A program made the position numbers and the translations under genes. Source: CAYZQE01 sp964480635 (GTDB lineage Bacteria; Pseudomonadota; Gammaproteobacteria; GCA-001735895). From it: a DNA stretch of 12,151 nucleotides. The stretch covers positions 1 through 12,151 of the forward strand of contig CAYZQE010000075.1 in assembly GCA_964480635.1 (NCBI GenBank). The letters run 5' to 3'. A model generated the notes under the pieces. It searched no databases. It was not told the DNA's origin and was given only the letters and a program-made list of their open reading frames with translations. This document shows, piece by piece, positions 1 to 7,700 of the stretch. The first letter of the stretch is position 1; each line of letters starts with the position of its first letter.

Positions 1-47
1 AAGTCGATAAGGTTTAAAAAGGCGATATAAGCAAAAGTTAAGACCAT
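1..47 (-). CDS. Partial gene, 5' end only, possible membrane protein
   Basis: An ATG at 45-47 (minus strand) opens a frame reading MVLTFAYIAFLNLID before it leaves the window. The start overlaps the stop of the preceding short ORF as TAATG, a typical translationally coupled junction. The visible residues are hydrophobic and could begin a signal peptide or transmembrane helix. Only 15 codons are visible, so neither the family nor the reality of the gene can be settled. It would be the third member of a minus-strand operon behind the DUF4198 gene. Confidence 0.35.
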   Translation of the reverse strand, partial: MVLTFAYIAFLNLID

Positions 48-190
48 TATTTGTCTTTTTTTGAATCATTGTGGTGAGTGTTATGTGCTTCTTCATCTAT
101 AGCGCCATGAAATAATAAAGCAAAATAAACAGCTATGCCGATAATGGCAAGAATGGTGATTAAAGATAAAATACCAACCCAATCGCTAAA
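47..190 (-). pseudogene. Short single-pass membrane ORF (DUF3149-like), probably missing its start through a frame break
   Basis: The frame is open for 47 codons, from just after an in-frame TAA at 191-193 to the stop at 47-49. It encodes one hydrophobic helix (WVGILSLITILAIIGIAVYF) followed by a polar, His/Lys/Asp-rich tail ending HHNDSKKDK. The shape resembles small DUF3149 membrane proteins (Leu-Phe, Val-Gly-x-Leu-Ser-Leu, then one helix), but this is from memory of the family. There is no ATG, GTG or TTG at its 5' end. Just upstream, in another frame, lies NFLDLF, which would be the expected N-terminus, and a 10-bp tandem repeat sits at the switch point. I infer a frame-shifted gene; a rare start codon or a sequencing error are alternatives. 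The stop overlaps the next gene's start (TAATG), so the C-terminal part looks like real coding sequence. Confidence 0.4.
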
Positions 191-191
191 T

Positions 192-211
192 TAAGTCTAA
201 ATAAGTCTAAA
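192..211. repeat. Perfect 10-bp tandem duplication (TAAGTCTAAA x2)
   Basis: Two exact copies of TAAGTCTAAA stand head to tail. They cover the stop codon of the DUF4198 gene (207-209) and the point where the reading frame of the downstream short membrane ORF breaks. Removing one copy alone does not restore the frame. An extra single base must also be removed (11 bases in all) to join NFLDLF to SDWVGIL. Confidence 0.75.
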
Positions 212-1001
212 AAATTTGAAATGTTAGGCTTCCCCAATAACTTTCCCAATCAATATCTTTTTTTGTTGAACGTATCATATCAACGGTGTACAACAACCAA
301 GCGCCCTTATGGGCTAATGGGATAGTGGCGTAACCTTGCTCATCGGTACGGATATTAAATTTAAAGCCGTCTAAATCTTCTACAATGGCTTGTAATAGTA
401 GGTTGGCGGCTGGCTGTTGATTTAAAGTAATTTGAACACGTAAATCATCACCTTTTGTGAGTTCGTAAGGGTTTTGTAATGGGTTTATATTAAGTGGGTG
501 ACCAAAATCATAATCGAAAAAGTCCACCTCTTTTTTATCACCTATTTTAACGATTGTTTTGACATTGCGAAAAAATATTTCATGGCCTGGATGGTTACTT
601 TCACCTAAAATTTTTCGCTGTTCAATTATTTTCTCTAAGCCTTGAGTTTTTAAATAGGTATTAAATTTTTCTGGAGCGAGTGTCACATCGTTTTGAGTGC
701 TTAAATAACCAATGGCATAAACACCTTGTGTGTCGCTGCTAAAATAGCCTGCGGGGTCACGCCCTAGCTCACCTTTGATTTCTTGTAGCCCATTTTCGGT
801 GATGACATCAAATTTTTCATACCAAGCAGGAATATTAGGTAGTAAATCACCTTTAAAATCATTGCCAACGTGAACACTAATGTCTATATTTTTATTGGTT
901 TTTTGATAAAATGGGTGTGCTTCTAACCAAAATTCATGGGCACTAATTGATGTGCTAATGGTCAGAAGGGTGCTTAAAATTATAAAGGTAAAATGTTTCA
1001 T
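207..1001 (-). CDS. DUF4198 domain protein, secreted (NikM-like)
   Basis: The 264-residue protein begins with a clear signal peptide (MKHFTFIILSTLLTISTSISA) and the mature part starts HEFWLEAHP, the hallmark N-terminus of DUF4198 (PF10670), a family related to the soluble part of NikM-type nickel transport components. Further family-like segments are AGYFSSDTQGVYAIGYLS in the first half, then the C-terminal beta-domain with TKGDDLRVQITLNQQPAAN and TDEQGYATIPLAHKGAWLLY. The N-terminal His and several other His/Asp/Glu residues could bind metal, which is inference. The product should be periplasmic. It diverges from a HupE/UreJ-type gene, which supports a role in transition-metal handling. The ATG at 999-1001 is chosen because it gives the complete signal peptide; no strong ribosome binding site is visible. 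Its promoter would have to lie within the hupE coding region. Confidence 0.85.
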   Translation of the reverse strand: MKHFTFIILSTLLTISTSISAHEFWLEAHPFYQKTNKNIDISVHVGNDFKGDLLPNIPAWYEKFDVITENGLQEIKGELGRDPAGYFSSDTQGVYAIGYLSTQNDVTLAPEKFNTYLKTQGLEKIIEQRKILGESNHPGHEIFFRNVKTIVKIGDKKEVDFFDYDFGHPLNINPLQNPYELTKGDDLRVQITLNQQPAANLLLQAIVEDLDGFKFNIRTDEQGYATIPLAHKGAWLLYTVDMIRSTKKDIDWESYWGSLTFQIF

Positions 1002-2130
1002 GCAAATATTTCGGTCACTGTTGTGGGTTATGTGTTTATTACCACTAATGCAAAGCGTAAGTGCTCATCAATTACGTCCTGCGATAGTCAGTCTAGAGTT
1101 TACCCAAAATGGTTCCGTAAATATAACGATTCAGGCTAATTTAGAAAGTATTATGGCAGGAATTGGCGCTAATCATGAAAATACTGATGATGCCCCAGAG
1201 GCCGAACGTTATAACGCCTTAAGACAGTTTTCATCGGCAAAGCTTAAAGACGAATTTGAGCAGGCGTCAGTTAGTATTATTCAACAATTAGGCTTAGTTT
1301 TTGACAACTCTAAAGTGGAGATAAAATTGGGGTCTGTCGATATTCCGAAGACGGGTGATATAGAAAAAGCTCGCCTTTCAGAATTGAGATTAAGCGCTGA
1401 GATACCGATTGCGTCAAAAACGGTTACTTGGCAGTACCCGCAAAAATTTGGCAATAATGTGGTGCATTTTTTTTATGATAACGCGCCTAAACAAAAAACG
1501 TCGCATTGGTTAACTAAGGGTGAAAAAAGCCCTATTTTTAAACTGAATGCCAACTATATGCCTAAGCCATGGTCACAGGTAGCGGCTGAATATGTTGAGC
1601 TGGGCTATGAACACATTGTGCCCAAAGGCATTGATCATATTCTGTTTGTCTTAGGTTTGTTTTTATTGAGTGCGCGTTTAAAGCCATTACTATTGCAAGT
1701 GACTGCCTTTACATTGGCACATAGCATAACGTTAGGGCTTACCATATATGGGGTGCTTACCTTGTCACCTAGTATCGTGGAGCCGTTGATCGCATTGTCA
1801 ATTGTCTATGTAGGCATAGAAAATATATTGGTTAAAGAGTTAAAGCCTTGGCGAGTGATCATAGTATTTTTATTTGGTTTGTTGCACGGCATGGGCTTCG
1901 CGGGCGTGTTGTCTGAACTAGGCTTACCTGAATCAGATTTTGCAACAGCGCTTATCTTTTTTAACGTAGGTGTCGAAGCGGGTCAATTATCAGTCATTGC
2001 GGTATCGTTTATACTCGTTTTTTGGCTAATGAAAAATCAACAACGCTATCGACAATGGGTGATTGTGCCATTTTCGGCTTTAATTTCATTGATTGGTTTA
2101 TTTTGGACTTATGAACGTATTTTTTTATAG
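1000..2130 (+). CDS. HupE/UreJ family membrane protein (putative Ni/Co permease or accessory)
   Basis: The 376-residue protein starts with a signal peptide (MQIFRSLLWVMCLLPLMQSVSA) and mature HQLRPA, then a periplasmic domain of about 180 residues and a C-terminal bundle of about six to seven helices. The membrane part carries the HupE/UreJ_2 motifs: GIDHILFVLGLFLL near residue 210, TAFTLAHSITL near 235, FGLLHGMGFAGVL near 293 and FNVGVEAGQ near 321. The conserved His, Asp and Glu are the presumed metal ligands. The family is linked to nickel or cobalt supply for hydrogenase and urease, but neither enzyme is visible here, so the substrate is uncertain. An upstream in-frame ATG at 952 would lie inside the DUF4198 gene and add a basic stretch before the signal peptide. 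The ATG at 1000 is preferred, with AAAGG about 11 bases upstream. It is the first gene of an operon with the two genes that follow. Confidence 0.85.
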   Translation: MQIFRSLLWVMCLLPLMQSVSAHQLRPAIVSLEFTQNGSVNITIQANLESIMAGIGANHENTDDAPEAERYNALRQFSSAKLKDEFEQASVSIIQQLGLVFDNSKVEIKLGSVDIPKTGDIEKARLSELRLSAEIPIASKTVTWQYPQKFGNNVVHFFYDNAPKQKTSHWLTKGEKSPIFKLNANYMPKPWSQVAAEYVELGYEHIVPKGIDHILFVLGLFLLSARLKPLLLQVTAFTLAHSITLGLTIYGVLTLSPSIVEPLIALSIVYVGIENILVKELKPWRVIIVFLFGLLHGMGFAGVLSELGLPESDFATALIFFNVGVEAGQLSVIAVSFILVFWLMKNQQRYRQWVIVPFSALISLIGLFWTYERIFL

Positions 2131-2142
2131 GAGAAGCTGTTT

Positions 2143-2484
2143 ATGCCACATATTATCGTAGAATATCCAGTGGATTTTTTAGCTAAGCTTCAAGTAGAAG
2201 AGCTATTAAAAACGATTCACAACACAGTGTCAGATAGCGGTTTATTTGATGCCAGTCATATAAAGACGAGAGCCTGTCCCTTTTTGGATTATACCAATGC
2301 TGGAAAAGCTGATCCCTATATACATATTCAAGCCCGCATAAAATCAGGGCGTGATGCAGACAATAAAAAGCGTTTATCAAATGCCATTATTAATGGCATT
2401 GCAAAGTTAAACTTGAAAGCCTCAGTGATTACTGTTGAAGTCATAGATATGGATCGGGGCTCATATACAAAATTAACGCATTAA
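2143..2484 (+). CDS. 5-carboxymethyl-2-hydroxymuconate isomerase (CHMI) family tautomerase
   Basis: The 113-residue protein begins MPHIIVEY, which places a proline at residue 2 as the N-terminal catalytic base after Met removal, as in the tautomerase superfamily. Length and overall pattern fit the CHMI family (HpaF type): a short N-terminal strand, helix VEELLKTIHNTVSDSGLF, central YIHIQARIKSGRD and C-terminal VITVEVIDMDRGSY. HpaF isomerises 5-carboxymethyl-2-hydroxymuconate in homoprotocatechuate breakdown. No other gene of that pathway is present, so the true substrate is open. AGGAG lies eight bases before the ATG. It starts 12 bases after the HupE stop and the next gene follows two bases after its own stop, so it is the middle gene of the operon. 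Confidence 0.8.
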   Translation: MPHIIVEYPVDFLAKLQVEELLKTIHNTVSDSGLFDASHIKTRACPFLDYTNAGKADPYIHIQARIKSGRDADNKKRLSNAIINGIAKLNLKASVITVEVIDMDRGSYTKLTH

Positions 2485-2486
2485 TA

Positions 2487-2795
2487 GTGCTAGCCATTAA
2501 TGAAATTATTTGGCAAACGGTTGGTTCAATACCATTCGGTAGGGTTGCAACCTACGGACAAATTGCTGCACTATCGGGTTACCCAAGTCATGCGAGATAT
2601 GTTGGATCAACCTTAAGAAAACTCCCCAAAAATTCAAAACTACCTTGGTATAGAGTGATTAATGCTCAAGGGAAAATATCGTTTCCACTCGGCAGTGATG
2701 CGTATAAAAGACAATATGAATTATTAATTAATGACGGCATTGTTTTTAAAAATGACCGAATTGATTTAAAGCATTTTATTTGGGATGGCTCTTAA
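2487..2795 (+). CDS. atl: Alkyltransferase-like protein (ATL), DNA-base damage recognition
   Basis: The 102-residue protein is the DNA-binding domain of the O6-alkylguanine-DNA alkyltransferase family. The active-site motif PCHRV reads PWYRV (residues 53-57), so Cys is replaced by Trp54 and the protein cannot accept alkyl groups. ATL proteins instead bind O6-alkylguanine and hand it to nucleotide excision repair. The base-flipping Tyr (Y23 in VATYGQIA) and the arginine finger (R37 in HARYVG) are retained, as is the INAQGKISFP segment. Most ATLs I know carry PWHRV, so Tyr in place of His is a small deviation. The start is GTG at 2487, two bases after the preceding stop and without its own Shine-Dalgarno, so translation is probably coupled. 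It ends the plus-strand operon. Confidence 0.9.
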   Translation: MLAINEIIWQTVGSIPFGRVATYGQIAALSGYPSHARYVGSTLRKLPKNSKLPWYRVINAQGKISFPLGSDAYKRQYELLINDGIVFKNDRIDLKHFIWDGS

Positions 2796-2887
2796 TCGTT
2801 AAATACAAAATATAGTGCAGTAGAGATACCGCCTGAGCCTAAAATCATACACATCGCCATTATTTGATAACGGCAATGATAAGCCAA
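2792..2887 (-). CDS. Candidate small membrane ORF (22-31 aa)
   Basis: On the minus strand a frame closed by TAA at 2792-2794 encodes the hydrophobic segment MAMCMILGSGGISTALYFVFND when started at ATG 2858-2860. A TTG start at 2885-2887 adds LAYHCRYQI. An in-frame stop lies directly upstream (2888-2890). The Gly-rich helix with a short polar end looks like a single-pass membrane microprotein or the tail of a decayed gene. There is no visible ribosome binding site. It lies between the likely terminator of the HIT gene and the 3' end of the ATL gene, overlapping the latter by four bases. I do not recognise the family. Confidence 0.3.
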   Translation of the reverse strand: MAYHCRYQIMAMCMILGSGGISTALYFVFND

Positions 2888-2914
2888 TGATTATTCGAAC
2901 TGAAAATTGAGTTT

Positions 2915-2939
2915 AAAAAAAACCAATTAACAATAATTG
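2915..2939 (-). terminator. Probable Rho-independent terminator of the HIT gene
   Basis: Read on the minus strand, CAATTA-TTGT-TAATTG forms a perfect six-pair stem with a four-base loop, followed by one G and eight consecutive T. It lies about 33 bases downstream of the HIT gene stop. The stem is almost all A-T, so it is weak, but the T tract is well placed. Confidence 0.45.
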
Positions 2940-2971
2940 AATCAGCATTCTCACTAAAGCATTTCATGGTT

Positions 2972-3388
2972 TTATGGAGACGATATGAGTGAAAATTTTT
3001 GCTCTAAATTAGTTTTTATTGTATTGATCGCATTCGTATTATATTGTCGACCTTCGGGTAAATTGCCCCATACAGGTTGAGGCCAACATGCATCGTCAGT
3101 TCGACGACCCACGATATGCACATGGCATTGGTCAACAATATTACCAATGCTCGCAACATTGGTTTTGTTATAGCCTAAATCTTTCATTAAGTATTGATTT
3201 AGCGCCTGTGCAGATTGGATGACACTATTTAATGGTTCTTTATCGAGTTCTAATACATTATTTAAATGTGTTTCTGGTACCAATATAAACCAATGCAGTG
3301 AAGCATTTTTATGCAATAAAACATGATGTAAGTTAAGTGTGCCTAACAAATGGCAATCATTTAATAATTGTGGGTGAATTTTAAACAT
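2972..3388 (-). CDS. HIT domain protein (histidine triad hydrolase)
   Basis: The 138-residue protein has the HIT-family layout: N-terminal strands, HWFILVPETHLNNVLEL near residues 32-48, helix SAQALNQYLMKDL, and the nucleotide-binding loop with catalytic signature DQCHVHIVGR (86-95). Aligned on the final Arg, the first His of the usual triad is Gln87, while the nucleophilic His89 and the third His91 are kept. This variant, followed by WPQPVWG, is typical of a proteobacterial HIT subgroup. Members hydrolyse nucleotide phosphoramidates or dinucleotides; the substrate here is unknown. The protein should be cytoplasmic. It is a single-gene unit, divergent from the RND adaptor gene, with a perfect TATAAT upstream. 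Confidence 0.85.
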   Translation of the reverse strand: MFKIHPQLLNDCHLLGTLNLHHVLLHKNASLHWFILVPETHLNNVLELDKEPLNSVIQSAQALNQYLMKDLGYNKTNVASIGNIVDQCHVHIVGRRTDDACWPQPVWGNLPEGRQYNTNAINTIKTNLEQKFSLISSP

Positions 3389-3421
3389 TATCCATGACTT
3401 TCTGTGATATAAAGAGATGAC

Positions 3422-3427
3422 ATTATA
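3422..3427 (-). promoter_or_regulatory. Candidate -10 box for the HIT gene
   Basis: The minus strand reads TATAAT here, about 33 bases before the HIT ATG, predicting a leader of roughly 27 bases. No good -35 hexamer is found at 16-18 bases, so the promoter would depend on the perfect -10 or an activator. It lies in the 61-base gap shared with the divergent RND adaptor gene. Confidence 0.35.
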
Positions 3428-3449
3428 ACCATGACTATCAGGCTAAACT

Positions 3450-4742
3450 ATGAGCATTCTAAAATCTAAGTCTTTTTCAAAACTTTTATTAATACCCCCT
3501 TTAGTGATAGGTATTGCAGTCTTGATGGTTGCTAAAAACTCAAAGCAGCCACCGAGTTTAGTTGAACATCAAGAGTTTGCTCAAACAGTGAGAGTGCTTG
3601 ATGTTAAAAGTGAAGATTTTACGCCAGTGGCAACGGCTTACGGTATAGTTCAAGCGGCAAATACGTGGAAAGCAATTTCTCAAGTATCAGCACGAATTGT
3701 TAAGGTGCATGATAATTTAAGTAACGGTGCTTATGTCAAAAAAGGCGAAGTTCTTGTGCAATTAGACCCCATTGATTCAGAATTGAATTTGGCTCAGGCT
3801 CAAGTGAAATTATCTGAAATTAAAGTATCCGAAAAAAATACTAAAGCATCACTGAAAATAGAAGAACGTAATTTGGTCTTGGCTGAAAAAGAATATAAAC
3901 GTTTAAAATCACTGTCGCGCAAAGGGACAACCTCTCGAAGTAGTGCAGATGCGGCAGAACGTGCAATGCTTAGCACACGTTCGATTGTGCAAAACCATAA
4001 AAACGCATTAGCTTTACTGCCAACTCAAAAGAAGTTACAAGTATCACAAATTGCTCAGGCGCAACGTGATTTAGATAATACGATCATCAGAGCTCCATTT
4101 GATATGAATGTGTCAGGCTTAGCCATTGAACCTGAGCAATTTGTTAGTAAAGGCCAACAGTTATTTTCGGGTAACTCGATTGATCAAGTAGAAATCATTG
4201 CTTATGTGTCTTTATCAGAACTAAAAAGTCTATTTTTTAAACGTGATGATATTTCTGCCAACATTGAAAACCTAGCCAATGATTTATCGTCAATAGCAAA
4301 ATTTAAGCCCACGGTTTACTTAGATATGGGCAATGAGCAGCAAGCCAGTTGGGAAGCTAAGTTTGTCCGCTTTTATGATGAGATAGACAGCCAAACACGC
4401 ACCATGGGTATAGTCGTTGTTGTCGAAAACCCGTTGCAAAAAATCATACCGGGTATTCGCCCTCCCTTATCAAAAGGGATGTTTGTTGAAGTCTCTATTG
4501 CAGGCCAAGTGCAAAAAAATATGGTTGCGATTCCGCGTAGCGCATTACATAAAAACCATGTCTATCTAATGGATGCAGAAAACCGACTTGTCGTTAAACC
4601 GGTTAAAACGCTGTATCACCAAAATGATAAGAGCTTAATTAAACAAGGTTTAAAGGGAGGGGAGCGCTTAGTGTTGAGTGATTTGATTCCAGCGATTGAT
4701 GGAATGTTGTTAAATGTTGTTAGTCAAAAACCAACGAAATAA
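3450..4742 (+). CDS. RND efflux periplasmic adaptor subunit (MFP/HlyD family)
   Basis: The 430-residue adaptor has an N-terminal membrane anchor (LLLIPPLVIGIAVLMVA, about 12-28) without a lipobox. A biotinyl-lipoyl half follows (ISQVSARIVKVHDNLSNGAYVKKGE is split around residues 76-100). Residues 105-205 are a long Lys/Glu/Gln-rich alpha-helical hairpin. The second lipoyl half is IIRAPFDMNVSGL near 212-224, followed by beta-barrel and membrane-proximal domains ending GERLVLSDLIPAIDGM. It would link the inner-membrane pump encoded 11 bases downstream to an outer-membrane TolC-like channel that is not encoded in this window. Gene order adaptor-pump is standard. The substrate cannot be read from the sequence. 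Confidence 0.92.
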   Translation: MSILKSKSFSKLLLIPPLVIGIAVLMVAKNSKQPPSLVEHQEFAQTVRVLDVKSEDFTPVATAYGIVQAANTWKAISQVSARIVKVHDNLSNGAYVKKGEVLVQLDPIDSELNLAQAQVKLSEIKVSEKNTKASLKIEERNLVLAEKEYKRLKSLSRKGTTSRSSADAAERAMLSTRSIVQNHKNALALLPTQKKLQVSQIAQAQRDLDNTIIRAPFDMNVSGLAIEPEQFVSKGQQLFSGNSIDQVEIIAYVSLSELKSLFFKRDDISANIENLANDLSSIAKFKPTVYLDMGNEQQASWEAKFVRFYDEIDSQTRTMGIVVVVENPLQKIIPGIRPPLSKGMFVEVSIAGQVQKNMVAIPRSALHKNHVYLMDAENRLVVKPVKTLYHQNDKSLIKQGLKGGERLVLSDLIPAIDGMLLNVVSQKPTK

Positions 4743-4753
4743 GGGCCATTACA

Positions 4754-7700
4754 ATGATTAGATGGTTTGCAGAACACCCCACAGCGGCTAATTTAATGAT
4801 GATAGCGATCATTTTATTAGGTATTAAGTCTTTGCCTTCCTTGCAAAGAGAGTCTTTCCCTCAAGTTAAAAATGACAAGGTAGGTATTGTTGTTGCCTAT
4901 CCCGGTGCAGTAGCTGAAGATATAGAAGATGCCGTTTGTCGACGTTTAGAAGATGCTTTAGAGGGCATTGCTGGGATCGATGAAATGATCTGCGAAGCAT
5001 CAGAAAATAAAGCCTCTGCCACTGCTATTATGATTGAAGGCGGTAATATGGCGCGCTTTTTAGATGATGTAAAGTCATCGGTTGACGCCATTAATAATTT
5101 CCCTGATCTCGCTGAAGAGCCTGTGATTGAAGAGCTAGGCCGTACTGATGGTGTGGTGTCTATTGCCATTACAGGGCCAACTGATGCTAGTGTTTTAAAA
5201 GCTTATGCTGAAGATGTGAAGTTACGTTTATTAGTCGATGCGCGTATTTCAAATGTCAATATTAAGGGGTTTTCAGATCATCAAATTCGAGTCGAAATTA
5301 ATGCTGCTAAATTAAGGCAGTTTTCATTGTCGTTATCTGATATTGCAACAGCTATGCAAAATCAAAGTGTTAACTTACCCTCAGGTCGCTTAGAGAGCAA
5401 TGCGGGTGATATTTTAATTCGTTTTGATGATCAACGTAAAACAATTGAACAAGTAGGCGATATTGTCATTATTTCTGCTTCATCGGGTGCTTTTATCCAC
5501 TTAAGGGATATAGCTTCGATTACAAACCGGTTTGAACAGGCCGAAAATAAAATTTATTTTAATGGTCAGCGCGCGGCAATTTTAGATGTTTCTAAAACTA
5601 AATCACAAGATATTTTACATGCATTTGCCGATGTAAAAGATTTTGTAATTCTCGAAAACGCCCAGTTGCCAAACGGCATTAAATTAACCCTAACACAAGA
5701 TAAAGCCTCTAACGTGAAAGACCGTTTAAATATGATTTATGGCAATGCCATGCAAGGCCTAGTGATGGTGTTTTTAGTGTTGTGGTTATTCTTTAGCTTT
5801 AAATATAGCTTTTGGGTCACCATGGGGCTACCCGTTTCATTTTTAGGCGCTTTGTTTCTATTACCTTTTTTTGGTATGACCATTAACATGATTTCTTTAG
5901 TCGGCTTATTAATTGGTGTTGGCTTACTGATGGACGATGCAATTGTTATTTCAGAGAATATTGCATCTAAACTTGAGCAGGGTGAAAACGCATTGGATGC
6001 AGCCGTTAATGGCACCAAGCAAGTCTTACCTGGTGTCCTTTCGTCTTTTGCAACGACGCTCATGATATTTGGCTCCTTAGCTTTTATTAGTGGCAGCATT
6101 GGTCAAGTGCTTAAGGTGATGCCGATCGTATTAATTATTGTTATTTCAGTCAGCTTAGTCGAAGCCTTTTTTATATTACCTAATCATTTAGCACACAGTC
6201 TAAAAGACAGAGAAAAAACACCTTCAAAATTTAGAACTTGGTTTGAAAATAAGTTTGATAACCTGAGAGAAAATATCTTTGGCCCTATGATTGATTTGGC
6301 GGTGAACTATCGCTATGCCACCGTAGGTCTAGCGATTATGTTTTTATTAGTCGCGCTGTCTTTCCCAATGGGTGGGAAATTAAAATTTGTAGGTTTCCCT
6401 GCAACCGATGGTGATATTGTTGAAGCGCGTTTGTTATTACCCCAAGGCACGCCTTTAGCACTAACAGAAGAACGTGTGAATGAAATTTATAACGCTGCCT
6501 TAGCGGTGAGTAAAAAACTATCATCCCAGCAACCCGACGGTCAAAACTTAGTTGTTAATACCACCATTATTTATGCAGAAAACCCAGATGCCTATGAAAC
6601 GGGCCCTCATGTGGCTCGTATTATTGTTGACTTATTAAGTTCAGAGGTTCGCAACACCACTATTGATGAATTTAGAACAGCATGGCGTGAAACAATCGGT
6701 GAGCAAGCGGACGTTATTGCACTGACCTTTGGTCAGCCAACGGTAGGCCATGGAGGGCGAGCCATTGAAATTCGTTTAAAAGGTCAAGAAATGGACAATT
6801 TAAAACAAGCGTCCTACGAATTACAAACGTGGCTAAAACAATATCATGGTGTTATTGATGTTGCCGACGATACGCGCCCCGGAAAAAAAGAAGTGAGACT
6901 GCATTTAAAAGAGTCTGCAGGTGTCCTAGGGGTGAATGCTTCATTAGTGGCTAACCAAGTGAGGGCGGCTTTTCAAGGTATCACGATTGATGAATTCCCT
7001 GTAGGTGTTGAGACATATGAAGTGGATTTGAGGCTGGCAAAAAAAGATAGTCAAACATTAGAAAGCTTACAAAAATTCACCATTATTTCTCCGTCAGGGC
7101 ATCAAATTCCTTTACCAAATATCGTCAGTTTTGAAGAGGTTCGTGGTTGGGCAAGAATCAACCGTGTGGATAGAAAAAGAACAGTCACCATTGTTGGTGA
7201 TGTTTTAAGCGATCAAGCAAATGCACAAGAAATTTTAGGCCTAGCTGCAAAAGATATTTTTCTTACCATCGAAAATAAATACCCTAATATTAGCATTGAA
7301 GTTAAGGGCGCAAGTAATAACTCGGCAGAAACAGGTAAATCAATCGTTACTAATATTTTGACAGGTTTAGTTGGCTTATATTTATTATTAGCGATGCAGT
7401 TTAAAAGTTATAAAGAACCCATAACGGTCATGGCTTTAATCCCCGCAGCTTTTATTGGCGTTGTTTTTGGGCATGTCGCTTTAGGTTTAAACTTAACCAT
7501 GCCGAGCATTATTGGCATGGCCTCGCTATTTGGTGTGGTGGTTAACGATTCGATATTGCTTGTTGTATTTATGCGTGAAAAAGTTAAGGCAGGTGTTGAT
7601 GTGGTGAGTGCTGCACAACAAGCAGGTCGTGCTCGTTTTAGGCCTATTTTATTAACCTCAATCACTACAGTGGCAGGCTTAACACCGCTGTTACTTGAAA

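Noticed and set aside
952..999. Upstream ATG start for the HupE gene
   Set aside because: It adds 16 mostly basic residues before a complete signal peptide and runs deep into the divergent DUF4198 gene; ATG 1000 gives a normal signal peptide.
2183..2380. Minus-strand frame within the CHMI-family gene
   Set aside because: Antisense to a clear family member, with no recognisable domain or ribosome binding site.
2853..2871. Hairpin GCCATTA-TTTGA-TAACGGC
   Set aside because: Seven pairs with an A-C mismatch and no T tract; it lies within the candidate small ORF and does not look like a terminator.
4897..5169. Minus-strand 90-aa frame inside the RND pump gene
   Set aside because: It is antisense to a strongly supported gene, Ser/Ala-rich low-complexity, and has no family features. 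The same applies to the antisense frames at 5737-6099, 6336-6524 and 7408-7665.
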